A DNA stretch of 64,000 nt, from NCBI GenBank assembly GCA_963773635.1, contig CAVZBW010000005.1, positions 2,976,001 to 3,040,000 on the forward strand. The letters run 5' to 3'. This document shows, piece after piece, positions 50,337-58,811 of this stretch. The DNA is from CAVZBW01 sp963773635 (GTDB taxonomy: Bacteria; Actinomycetota; Acidimicrobiia; Acidimicrobiales; RAAP-2). The notes beneath the pieces are model-generated. The model had not been told where the DNA came from, did not search any database, and saw only the letters and a list, made by a program, of their open reading frames with translations. Made by a program: the position numbers and the translations under genes. Positions within the stretch are counted from its first letter, which is position 1; each line of letters begins with the position of its first letter.

Positions 50337-51563
50337 ATGGGGGAACTATCGGCGACAAGCCTCAACCTTCGGACCCGTGCGGCCGTCGCGATCGTGCTGG
50401 CGGGCACGTCGACCGGCATCGGGACCCTGGCGCTCGGCTCGAGCGCCGACGCGGCCTCCTCGTCCTCGATTCGGATCGCCGTAGAGGGGCCCATGACCGG
50501 AGCCCAGGCCTCGACGGGCATCGACATGCTGCGCGGCGCCCAGTTGGCGGCGTCCGCCATCAACGCCCAGGGCGGCGTGTCCGGGCGCCAGATCACGATC
50601 GTCAAGGCGGACGACCGCGCCGATCCCTCGACGGGAGTCAAGGTCGCGCACCAGATGGTGTCCGACGGTGTCTCGGCGGTGATCGGGCCGTTCAATTCGG
50701 CCGTCGGGGTCAAGAACCTCCCGATCTACCGGTCCGCCGGGGTGACGATCCTCCGGCTGACGTCGGCCACGTCCACGGAGGGATACGGGGTCACGACCCA
50801 GCCGATGGTCACCCAGATCGCACCGGTCGAGGCCGACGAGCTCCACTCGGTGCTCCACGCCGGGTCGGTCGACATTCTCTACGACCCGTCGACCTACACC
50901 TCTGGCATCGCCAGCCAGCTGCGGGCACTGCTTCGTGCCGACGGCATCTCGGTGCCGCTCTACCGCTCCGTGTCGCCGACGGCCACCTCGGGACAGCGCA
51001 CCGCAGCGCTCAACGCCGCCGCCTCCGCCCATGCCGACATCACCTACTTGGCGATGTACGGGCCGCAGGCGGGACTGATGGCCAAGGCGCTCTACGACGG
51101 GAGCGCCAGCACAAAGACCGCGACCCCGCCGGGCCGATGCTTCGTCGACCTGGCGGCCCAGGGCTCCGATTTCGTGTCGGCGGCCGGGGTGACAGCCGCC
51201 GAAGCGTGCCTCAACAGCGGGGTGCCCTCGGCCACGCAGCTGCCCAACGGAGGGGCGTATGTCTCCGCCTATCAGGACCAGTACCACACCGCACCGGGCA
51301 CCTGGGGCGCCTTCACGTACGACTCGCTCGGCCTGTACGCGGCCGAGGCCAAGGCGTCGGGTGAGGTCAAGGGCCAGCAGCTCCGTTCGGCGTTGAGCCA
51401 CGCCTCGGGATTCTCCGGTGCGACCGGGACGATCACGATCGAGCCGGGCAGCGGGAACCGCCGCAACCCGCCGGTCGTCATCCTGGACATCGACTCCTCC
51501 GGGCAATACGTGATCGACCCGACCTGGGCGCAGGCCACCGGCTACCAGGTTCCGTCGACCTAG
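50337..51563 (+). CDS. Branched-chain amino acid-type ABC solute-binding protein 1
   Basis: 408 residues of the Leu/Ile/Val-binding type (type I periplasmic fold). A signal peptide covers about residues 1-38 (TRAAVAIVLAGTSTGIGTLA core). IRIAVEGPMTGAQASTGIDM starts the binding domain and VIGPFNSAVGVKNLPIYRSAG is the usual ligand-contact strand. No lipobox cysteine is seen. No permease or ATPase genes are nearby, so it may serve a distant transporter or act as a sensor. A paralogue follows after 12 bases. Confidence 0.8.
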   Translation: MGELSATSLNLRTRAAVAIVLAGTSTGIGTLALGSSADAASSSSIRIAVEGPMTGAQASTGIDMLRGAQLAASAINAQGGVSGRQITIVKADDRADPSTGVKVAHQMVSDGVSAVIGPFNSAVGVKNLPIYRSAGVTILRLTSATSTEGYGVTTQPMVTQIAPVEADELHSVLHAGSVDILYDPSTYTSGIASQLRALLRADGISVPLYRSVSPTATSGQRTAALNAAASAHADITYLAMYGPQAGLMAKALYDGSASTKTATPPGRCFVDLAAQGSDFVSAAGVTAAEACLNSGVPSATQLPNGGAYVSAYQDQYHTAPGTWGAFTYDSLGLYAAEAKASGEVKGQQLRSALSHASGFSGATGTITIEPGSGNRRNPPVVILDIDSSGQYVIDPTWAQATGYQVPST

Positions 51564-51575
51564 GAGCTCGTCGAC

Positions 51576-52811
51576 GTGCACGGGCTGCGGAGCAAGCTGC
51601 TGGCCCTCGCGGCCGTCCTGTCGTTCATCGCGGCGACGCTCGGGGCCCAGACAGTCGGGGCCCAGACCGCGGGTGCCGAGACCGCCGGACCGTGGTCGGG
51701 GCGCGTCATCCGGTTGGGCGCCATCTTCTCCACCACCGGTGCCGGGACCGCCTACGGGCCTCAGCAGGTGAAGGGGGCCCGCCTCGCCGTCGAGGAGATC
51801 AACGCGACGGGCGGCATCCGTGGCGCCCGGCTGCAACTGACCATCGACGACGACGGTTCGCAGCCCGCCCAATCCGCCCAGGAGATGGCGTCCCTCATCA
51901 ACACCGGGCGGAGCCTGGCGGTGCTCGGCCCCACCTTCTCCAACTCGGCGGCGCAGGCCGATCCCGTGGCCAACCAGCTGCGCACCACGGTCTTGGCGGT
52001 CAGCAACACGGGTCCGGGGATCGTCGGGACCTGTCCCTATCCGTGCGGGTGGGTGTTCCGAGACTCGCTCGGCGAGGCCTCCGCGCTACCGGCGAACATC
52101 GGCGCGTACGTCGACAGCGCCCATCCCACCACCGCGGCCGTGCTCTATCCGCAGGGCGACGCCTTCGCCGCCAGCACGGCTCAGATCGCGGTGCAGTCGT
52201 TCGAGGCGGACGGGGTGACCCAGGTCTCGAGCGTCGAGATCGCGCAGCCAGGGGGAGAAGCAACGGCGGTCGCCCAAGCGCTGGCCAGCCATCCCGACGT
52301 CCTCATGGTCACGGCCTCATCGTCCACGGTGGCCGGCACGGTCATCCAGGCCGCCCGCGCCCAGGGTTTCACGGGCGGCATCCTCGGAGGGAACGCCTTT
52401 AACAGCCCGGCCACCCAGGGCGTGGCGGGCGACGCGAGCGTCGGCGCCCAGAGTGCGGCCGGGTGGTTCGCGGGAGCGAGCTACCCGGCCAACCGCGCCT
52501 TCGTCGACGCCTACGTCCGGCGGTACGGCGAGGCGCCCGACCAGTTCTCGGCGCTGGCCTTCACCGGGGTCCAGCTTCTGGCGGCCGCGCTCCGGCACGC
52601 TCCCCTGACGTTCGCCTCACTGCCCCTCGACCGCGCGGTCCTCCGCCTGGCCCTCGCCCGGGTTCACTTGATGACCGTCTCGGGCCCCTTCCGCTTCACT
52701 CCCACGCACGACGTGTACCAACCGGTCTGGGTGGTCGCCATGGACGGGCACGGGGCCTACACCCTCGTGCGCCAGCTTCCGCCCTCCGCGTCCCTGCCCC
52801 CCTCCGGCTGA
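51576..52811 (+). CDS. Branched-chain amino acid-type ABC solute-binding protein 2
   Basis: 411 residues, paralogous to the gene just upstream. It has a signal peptide (LLALAAVLSFIAATLGAQ) followed by a short repeated stretch of Ala/Gln/Thr (TVGAQTAGAETAG) and then the binding domain starting IRLGAIFSTTGAGTAYGPQQ. VLGPTFSNSAAQADPVANQL matches the ligand strand. The two tandem binding proteins without transporter subunits suggest two related ligands. Confidence 0.8.
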   Translation: MHGLRSKLLALAAVLSFIAATLGAQTVGAQTAGAETAGPWSGRVIRLGAIFSTTGAGTAYGPQQVKGARLAVEEINATGGIRGARLQLTIDDDGSQPAQSAQEMASLINTGRSLAVLGPTFSNSAAQADPVANQLRTTVLAVSNTGPGIVGTCPYPCGWVFRDSLGEASALPANIGAYVDSAHPTTAAVLYPQGDAFAASTAQIAVQSFEADGVTQVSSVEIAQPGGEATAVAQALASHPDVLMVTASSSTVAGTVIQAARAQGFTGGILGGNAFNSPATQGVAGDASVGAQSAAGWFAGASYPANRAFVDAYVRRYGEAPDQFSALAFTGVQLLAAALRHAPLTFASLPLDRAVLRLALARVHLMTVSGPFRFTPTHDVYQPVWVVAMDGHGAYTLVRQLPPSASLPPSG

Positions 52812-52827
52812 CCGGCCGACGGTCGTC

Positions 52828-53265
52828 TCACGCCGGGAGGTCTCCGGGCGGCCACTCGGGGTCCAGCTGGCGGAGGAATTGCGCGCACCGCTCCTCCTCG
52901 TCCCGTTCGCCCAACGCCGAGGCGGCGCGCTGCAGGGCGGCCAGGGAGCGCAGGAAGCCTCGGTTGCTGGGGTGCCGCCATCGCACGTACCCCGATCCCC
53001 TCCATCCGGAACCCCGCAGGGCGTCGAGCCCCCGGTGGTAGCCGACGCGGGCGAAGGCGTAGCGCTCCACCTCGTCCGCGGTGAGCTCCGCCAGGGAGGC
53101 CCACGCCTCGAGGCAGCGGGGGTGACGCGCGGCGATCGCCGAAAAGGCGGCTCGACGGCCGTCCCTGGGCTGCGCTCCCGCCGCGGCGAGGGCGTTCTCG
53201 ATCTCTGGGTCGACCGGTGGGAGCACGGTCTCGGGCAGCCCGCGGCTCAAGTTGACGTCTCTCAT
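52828..53265 (-). CDS. DUF3151-family protein
   Basis: A 145-residue soluble helical protein matching DUF3151, a family found mainly in actinobacteria, with unknown function. Conserved-looking parts are GYHRGLDALRGSGWRGSGYV and SNRGFLRSLAALQRAAS near the C-terminus. The ATG at 53265 was used because longer frames lack similarity. It is divergent from lysC with a 75-base gap, and convergent with the binding-protein pair. Confidence 0.78.
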   Translation of the reverse strand: MRDVNLSRGLPETVLPPVDPEIENALAAAGAQPRDGRRAAFSAIAARHPRCLEAWASLAELTADEVERYAFARVGYHRGLDALRGSGWRGSGYVRWRHPSNRGFLRSLAALQRAASALGERDEEERCAQFLRQLDPEWPPGDLPA

Positions 53266-53328
53266 GTCGGACACGGTGGCACCCCGCAAGCGACCGTCGG
53301 CGAGGCCAGGGAGGTTACCCCGCTCCGG

Positions 53329-53334
53329 TAGGGT
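53329..53334 (+). promoter_or_regulatory. -10 element of leaderless lysC (TAGGGT)
   Basis: TAGGGT lies six bases before the GTG at 53341. Confidence 0.5.
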
Positions 53335-53340
53335 CGTCGG

Positions 53341-54561
53341 GTGCCGCTGCTCGTCCAGAAGTACGGGGGAACCTCGGTCGGCGACGCCGATCGGATCCGG
53401 GCGGTGGCCGACCACATCGCCCGCACCAGGAGATCCGGGGCCGAGGTGGTGGTGGTGGTCAGCGCGATGGGAAAGACCACGGACGACCTCATGCGCCTGG
53501 CGGGCCAGGTGAGCCCCGAGCAGCCGCCGCGGGAGCTGGACATGCTCCTCTCCTCCGGTGAGCGGATCTCCATGGCGCTCCTCTGCATGGCCCTGGCGGA
53601 CGTGGGGGTGCCCGGGGTCTCCTTCACCGGGAGCCAGGCGGGCATCATCACCGACACCGCCCACGGTCGCGCCAAGATCCTCGAGGTCCGGGAGGGTCGC
53701 CTCCGCGAGGCCCTGGCCCGTGGCCAGGTCCCGGTCGTGGCGGGCTTCCAGGGAGTCTCCACCGAGCGGGAGGTCACGACCATGGGCCGGGGGGCGTCGG
53801 ACACCACCGCGGTGGCCCTGGCTGCGGTTCTCGGCGCCGAGGCCTGCGAGGTCTACACGGACGTCACCGGCGTCTTCAGCGCGGATCCACGCGTGGTACC
53901 CGAGGCCCGGCGACTGCCCCGGGTGGGATTCGACGAGATGCTCGAGATCGCGGCGAGCGGGGGGAGGGTGCTCGCCCTGCGGTCGGTCGAGTTCGCTCGC
54001 AACCACCACGTCAACCTGCACGTCCGTTCAAGCTTCACCTGGGAGCCCGGGACCTGGGTGCTCGAGGAGGAGGACCTGATGGAACAGGCCGTGGTCACCG
54101 CGGTGACCCACGACGAGTCCGAGGCCAAGGTGACCGTGAGCGGCGTGGCGGACCGTCCCGGCATCGCCGCCACGCTCTTTCGCGGCCTGGCGGACCGCAA
54201 CGTCAACGTGGACCTGATCGTCCAGAACGTCTCCACGGGAGGGATGACCGACATCTCCTTCACGGCCCCCAAGGTGGATGTCGAAGAGGCCGTGGCCGTG
54301 TGCGAGGAGCTCAAGGGCTCGCTCGGCGCCTCCGCCGTCGTCTCCGACTTCGACGTGGCTCGGGTCTCCCTCGTCGGCGCCGGGATGAAGTCCCACCCCG
54401 GCGTGACCGCGACCATGTTCGAGACGATGGCCAAGGCGGGCATCAACATCGAGATGATCTCCACCTCCTCGATCCGCATCTCGTGCGTGATCCGCACGGC
54501 GGAGGTGGAGGAGGCGGTGCGCCTCCTCCACAGCGCGTTCTCGCTCGACACCACCCCGTAG
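53341..54561 (+). CDS. lysC: Aspartate kinase
   Basis: It phosphorylates aspartate, the first step to lysine, threonine, methionine and diaminopimelate. The 406 residues begin with the kinase motif VQKYGGTSVGDADRIRAVA; GFQGVSTEREVTTMGRGASDTTAVAL near residue 137 binds aspartate. Two ACT domains follow from about residue 265 (VTGV-type: VTVSGVADRPGIAATLFRGL; VSLVGAGMKSHPGVTATMFE), which normally give feedback control by lysine or threonine. The next gene is asd. Confidence 0.95.
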   Translation: MPLLVQKYGGTSVGDADRIRAVADHIARTRRSGAEVVVVVSAMGKTTDDLMRLAGQVSPEQPPRELDMLLSSGERISMALLCMALADVGVPGVSFTGSQAGIITDTAHGRAKILEVREGRLREALARGQVPVVAGFQGVSTEREVTTMGRGASDTTAVALAAVLGAEACEVYTDVTGVFSADPRVVPEARRLPRVGFDEMLEIAASGGRVLALRSVEFARNHHVNLHVRSSFTWEPGTWVLEEEDLMEQAVVTAVTHDESEAKVTVSGVADRPGIAATLFRGLADRNVNVDLIVQNVSTGGMTDISFTAPKVDVEEAVAVCEELKGSLGASAVVSDFDVARVSLVGAGMKSHPGVTATMFETMAKAGINIEMISTSSIRISCVIRTAEVEEAVRLLHSAFSLDTTP

Positions 54562-54564
54562 GCT
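54559..54564 (+). promoter_or_regulatory. -10 element of asd overlapping the lysC stop codon (TAGGCT)
   Basis: TAGGCT starts with the TAG stop of lysC and lies six bases before the asd ATG. asd may thus have its own leaderless transcript as well as read-through from lysC. Confidence 0.45.
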
Positions 54565-54570
54565 GGGACG

Positions 54571-55611
54571 ATGCGGGTAGGGATCGTCGGCGCCACGGGC
54601 CAGGCCGGCTCCGTGATGCGCTCCGTGCTCGCGGAGCGGCGTTTCCCGGTCGATGCCGTGCGCTTCTTCGCCTCCAGCCGGTCGGCCGGCCGACGTCTGG
54701 ACTGGGACGGTGGGACCGTCGAGGTGGAGGACGCCGCAACCGCAGACTTCTCTGGGCTCGACGTCGTTCTTTCGGCGGCGGGGGCCACCTCCTCCCGGAC
54801 CCTCTCCCCACGGATCGCCGAGGCCGGCGCCATCGTGGTGGACAATTCGTCCGCCTGGCGCATGCACCCCGACGTCCCCCTCGTCGTGCCGGAGGTCAAC
54901 GCCGACGCACTCGACCGGATACCTCTCGGCATCGTCGCCAACCCCAACTGCACGACCATGGTCGCCATGCCCGTGCTCCACCCCCTGGACCGGGAGGCCG
55001 GCCTCCGGCGCCTGGTCGTGGCCACGTACCAGGCCGTCTCGGGGGCCGGGCGCGAGGGGGTGGCCGAGCTCGAGCAGCAGGTGATCAAGACGGCCGGATC
55101 GGCGGCCGAGCTCGCCCTCGACGGATCGGCGGTGCACTTCCCGCCCAACGAGAAATTCCCCGGCCCGATCGCCCACAACGTCCTTCCCCTTGCCGGGTCG
55201 CTGCTCGACGACGGCTCGGGCGAGACCGACGAGGAGCGCAAGTACGTCAACGAAAGCCGCAAGATCCTGGGCCTGCCCGAGCTCGCGGTGAGTTGCACCT
55301 GCGTCCGGGTTCCCGTCTTTACCGGGCACTCGGCGGCCCTCCTCGCCGAGTTTGATCGGGAGCTCGCCCCGGAGCGGGCGACCGAGATCCTGGCCGGGGC
55401 GCCGGGAGTGTCCCTCTCCGAGCTGCCGATGCCGCTCTCCGCGGCCGGCCGGGATGCGTGCCTGGTGGGCCGGATCCGGCGGGCCTCGGGGGCCGACCAC
55501 GCCCTCTCCCTCTTCGTGGTCGGCGACAACCTCCGCAAGGGTGCCGCCCTCAACGCGGTCCAGATCGCGCAGGCCCTCCTCGACCGCAGGATCGTGCCCG
55601 CCGGCCGGTAG
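54571..55611 (+). CDS. asd: Aspartate-semialdehyde dehydrogenase
   Basis: It reduces aspartyl phosphate to aspartate semialdehyde, following LysC. The 346 residues have the NADP loop VGIVGATGQAGSVMRSVL at the N-terminus, the catalytic cysteine in VANPNCTTMVAMPVL near residue 130, the conserved YQAVSGAGREGVAELE near 154 and the catalytic histidine in FTGHSAALLAEFD near 252. It lies nine bases after lysC. Confidence 0.95.
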   Translation: MRVGIVGATGQAGSVMRSVLAERRFPVDAVRFFASSRSAGRRLDWDGGTVEVEDAATADFSGLDVVLSAAGATSSRTLSPRIAEAGAIVVDNSSAWRMHPDVPLVVPEVNADALDRIPLGIVANPNCTTMVAMPVLHPLDREAGLRRLVVATYQAVSGAGREGVAELEQQVIKTAGSAAELALDGSAVHFPPNEKFPGPIAHNVLPLAGSLLDDGSGETDEERKYVNESRKILGLPELAVSCTCVRVPVFTGHSAALLAEFDRELAPERATEILAGAPGVSLSELPMPLSAAGRDACLVGRIRRASGADHALSLFVVGDNLRKGAALNAVQIAQALLDRRIVPAGR

Positions 55612-55787
55612 CCCGTTCGGCGCTCCTCGGCCCGCCCGCTCGGCCGCCCCGGCGCCCGTCCCGGCGGGTCCCGTTCCGAGGCCTCCGTCCACGAGATCCG
55701 CGGTCGCGTCACACCCCCTCGGTACGCTTGCCGGCAAGCCGGGTGTCGGATCCTCCGACCCCTTTTAGCTGGGAGTATGCAGCCACG

Positions 55788-57242
55788 ATGATCCTCGGAC
55801 TGGTGTTGGGGCTGGTGGTCGGGGTGGCACTGGGCCTCCTCGTCGGTGCGCTTGCCCATCTCCGCGGCCGCGGCGACCTGGCGGCCGAGCGGCGAGAGCT
55901 GAGCGTCCGGCTCGAGGACGCCCAGGCCAACCTCCGGGCCCTGCGGGGCGAGCTCGATTCGGCGGCGGGCTGGGCGAGGGAGCTCGAGGTCGAGCGCGCC
56001 CGGATCAGCAGGGACCTCGAGCACGAGCGTCTGGTCTCGGGCGAGCGTGCGGAGGCCTGGGAGTCGGCGCGCCAGCAGCTCGTCAACGAGTTCGCTCGGA
56101 TTTCCCAGGCTGCCTTGGCCTCCAACAACGAGCAGTTCCTCTCGCTCGCGGACTCGCGCCTGCGGGAGACCCAGCGCGCCGCCAGCGGCGAGCTTTCCCA
56201 ACGCCAGCAGGCGATCGACGCACTCGTCCGTCCCCTGCACGAACAGCTGCAGCGCTACGAGTCCGAGCTTCGCAACGTCGAGCGCATCCGGACGGACGCC
56301 TACCGGGACCTCCTCGAAAAGGTGCGGCAGCTGGACGACACGCAGAGGGGTCTCGAGCGGGAGACTCGCAACCTAGCCACGGCGCTGCGCTCGCCGAGCG
56401 CCCGTGGGCGTTGGGGGGAGCTCCAGCTGCGCAAGGTGGTCGAGATGGCCGGCATGCTCGAGCACTGCGACTTCGAGGTTCAGCTGACTGCGGCGGGCGA
56501 CGGCGACCGGCTGCGGCCCGACATGGTCGTCCACCTGCCGGGCTCCAAGCACGTCGTGGTGGATGCCAAGGTGCCGCTCGAGGCCTTCCAGCGGGCGGTG
56601 GCCTGCGACGATGACGACGAGCGGCGGGCGGCCCTCGTGCACCACGCCCGTCAGGTCCGCCAGCACGTGGAGGCCCTCTCGAAGAAGGAGTACTGGAGGC
56701 GGTTCGATCCGTCGCCGGAGTTCGTGGTCGCCTTCATCCCCGGAGACCCCCTGCTGGCCGCCGCCTTCGAGCACGATCCGGGGCTGATCGAGTTCGCGGT
56801 CTCGAGCCGCGTGCTCCCTGCCACCCCGACCACCCTGATCTCGCTGCTCTGGGCGGTCGCCTACGGCTGGCGGCAGGACGCCCTGGCCGACAACGCGGCC
56901 GAGATACAGCGGCTCGGCGCCGAGCTCTACCAGCGCCTGGCCACCATGGGGGACCATCTCGGCAAGCTCGGTCGCTCCCTCGACAGCTCGGTCGAGGCGT
57001 ACAACTCGGCGGTCGGATCCCTCGAGAGCCGGGTGCTCGTCACGGCGCGCAAGTTCCCCGATCTCGGCGCCACCTCGCCGGACAGGGCCCTCCACAACCT
57101 CGAGCCCGTGCCGGTCACGACCCGCGTCCTGCAGTCTCCCGAGCTCGGCCACGACGGCGCTGACCAGGGCCCCGCCGAGCTGCTGCCGGCCCACGAGCTC
57201 CTGGCCCTCGACGACGCCCGCCCCCAGGCCCGCGGCGCCTAG
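55788..57242 (+). CDS. rmuC: DNA recombination protein RmuC
   Basis: RmuC limits DNA inversions between short inverted repeats in E. coli. The 484 residues start with a single membrane anchor (LGLVLGLVVGVALGLLVGAL), then about 150 residues of coiled coil, then the RmuC nuclease-like domain: GRWGELQLRKVVEMAGML, VVVDAKVPLEAFQRAV (D...ExK-like DAK motif) and FIPGDPLLAAAFEHDPGL. The C-terminus is variable and Pro/Ala-rich. I chose the ATG at 55788 with GGGAG upstream; a longer frame has no similarity. Confidence 0.9.
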   Translation: MILGLVLGLVVGVALGLLVGALAHLRGRGDLAAERRELSVRLEDAQANLRALRGELDSAAGWARELEVERARISRDLEHERLVSGERAEAWESARQQLVNEFARISQAALASNNEQFLSLADSRLRETQRAASGELSQRQQAIDALVRPLHEQLQRYESELRNVERIRTDAYRDLLEKVRQLDDTQRGLERETRNLATALRSPSARGRWGELQLRKVVEMAGMLEHCDFEVQLTAAGDGDRLRPDMVVHLPGSKHVVVDAKVPLEAFQRAVACDDDDERRAALVHHARQVRQHVEALSKKEYWRRFDPSPEFVVAFIPGDPLLAAAFEHDPGLIEFAVSSRVLPATPTTLISLLWAVAYGWRQDALADNAAEIQRLGAELYQRLATMGDHLGKLGRSLDSSVEAYNSAVGSLESRVLVTARKFPDLGATSPDRALHNLEPVPVTTRVLQSPELGHDGADQGPAELLPAHELLALDDARPQARGA

Positions 57243-57479
57243 CCAGGCGGCCTCCCGGGATCCGGAGCCGTTCGCGGCTTCGACCCCATCTCGCCGCAAA
57301 CGTCGCGAAGGTGCAACAGTGTTTACGTTGGAGGGCGCAAAGTTCTCAGCCGTTTCCCAGTTTGACGCGCCATGCTGTGTTGCGATCCTGTTGCGATGGG
57401 TGCGGCCCTGATACCGGTCGACGTGGGTTCCGGGGTCGGGCTACGGGATGGCGAGTAGGCGCGAGCAAGGAGGACGTGA

Positions 57480-58721
57480 GTGAGGATCCTGGTTCTCGGT
57501 GGTGACGGATACCTCGGCTGGCCGACCGCTCTGCACCTCTCGCGAAACGGCCACGAGGTGGGGGTCGTGGACAATTTCGTCCGGCGCCAGTACGACTTCG
57601 AGATGGGGGTCGACAGCCTGGTCCCGATCCGGAGCCTCCAGCAGCGGGTGCGGACGTGGGAGAGGGTCTCGGGTCGGCGCGTCGAGTGCCACGTCGGCGA
57701 TCTCACCGACCCGGACTTCACCTTCCGGGTCCTCGAGGAGTTCCGGCCCGACGCGGTCGTGCACTTCGCCGAGCAGCGCTCCGCCCCCTACTCGATGATC
57801 GACCGCCAGCACGCCGTCTACACGCAGGTCAACAACGTCGTTGGCACGCTCAACCTGCTCTACGCCATCGCCGAGACGGACCGGTCCATCCACCTGGTCA
57901 AACTCGGGACGATGGGCGAGTACGGGACCCCCAACATCGACATCGAGGAGGGGTTCATCGAGATCGAGCACCGGGGACGCAAGGACCTGTTGCCCTATCC
58001 CAAGCAGCCGGGCTCCTTCTACCACCTGTCAAAGGTGCATGACAGCCACAACATCATGTTCGCCTGCCGCATCTGGGGACTGCGGTCGACCGACCTCAAC
58101 CAGGGCGTCGTCTACGGGCAGGAGACGGACGAGACGGCGTTGCACACCGATCTGGCCACCCGGTTCGACTACGACGGGGTGTTCGGCACGGTCCTCAACC
58201 GGTTCTGCGTGCAGGCGGTCGTCGGCAGCCCGCTGACCGTCTACGGCAAGGGTGGTCAGACCCGCGGCATGCTCGACATCCAGGACACCCTGGCCTGTAT
58301 CGAGCTGGCCTGTCTCAACCCACCCGACGAGGGCGAGTACCGCGTCTTCAACCAGTTCACCGAGTCCTTCTCGGTTGGCCAGCTCGCCGAGATGGTCGCC
58401 GACGTCTACCCGGGCCGCGTCGAGATCTCCCACATCGAGGACCCGAGGGTGGAGAAGGAGGAGCACTATTACCGGGCCGCGCATACCCGGCTTCTCGATC
58501 TCGGCCTGGTGCCCCACCTGCTGACGGAGCAGACGATCAAGTCCATCCTGTCGGTGGCCGAGCAGCATCGCGGACGGGTCGATCCCGTCGCCATCCGCCC
58601 GACCGTCGAGTGGCGCAAGACCTCGAGCACCCTCGTGACCTCGGGCCTTGGTCCGGAGCGGAACGGCCACGCCGATGTCGGGGCGGTCTCGTTGGAGGAC
58701 CGGGCGACACGGCTCGGCTGA
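57480..58721 (+). CDS. sqdB: UDP-sulfoquinovose synthase (SqdB/SQD1)
   Basis: This extended short-chain dehydrogenase makes UDP-sulfoquinovose from UDP-glucose and sulfite, the head group donor of sulfolipid. It matches plant SQD1 across its length of 413 residues: GGDGYLGWPTALHLSRNGHE, FAEQRSAPYSMIDRQ, the catalytic threonine in KLGTMGEYGTPNIDIEEG near residue 142, and the Tyr/Lys pair in FYHLSKVHDSHN near 180. YGKGGQTRGMLDIQDT and EEHYYRAAHT follow. The GTG start has AGGAGG. The sulfolipid transferase (SqdX) is not next to it, so the product could also go to a glycan. Confidence 0.92.
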   Translation: MRILVLGGDGYLGWPTALHLSRNGHEVGVVDNFVRRQYDFEMGVDSLVPIRSLQQRVRTWERVSGRRVECHVGDLTDPDFTFRVLEEFRPDAVVHFAEQRSAPYSMIDRQHAVYTQVNNVVGTLNLLYAIAETDRSIHLVKLGTMGEYGTPNIDIEEGFIEIEHRGRKDLLPYPKQPGSFYHLSKVHDSHNIMFACRIWGLRSTDLNQGVVYGQETDETALHTDLATRFDYDGVFGTVLNRFCVQAVVGSPLTVYGKGGQTRGMLDIQDTLACIELACLNPPDEGEYRVFNQFTESFSVGQLAEMVADVYPGRVEISHIEDPRVEKEEHYYRAAHTRLLDLGLVPHLLTEQTIKSILSVAEQHRGRVDPVAIRPTVEWRKTSSTLVTSGLGPERNGHADVGAVSLEDRATRLG

Positions 58722-58796
58722 GTCGCCCCCGCACTACCGGGTGACGTCGCTCCCCCGGGCGGGCTCCAGCGCGACACCCAGACTCCCTGGTCGCAG

Positions 58797-58802
58797 TAGC
58801 GT
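58797..58802 (+). promoter_or_regulatory. -10 element before the secreted protein at 58812 (TAGCGT)
   Basis: TAGCGT lies nine bases before the GTG at 58812. Confidence 0.4.
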
Positions 58803-58811
58803 CCATGCCCG

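Noticed and set aside
53853..56240. A 795-codon minus-strand open frame
   Set aside because: It is the antisense of lysC, asd and rmuC, with Ser/Arg-biased composition and no domains.
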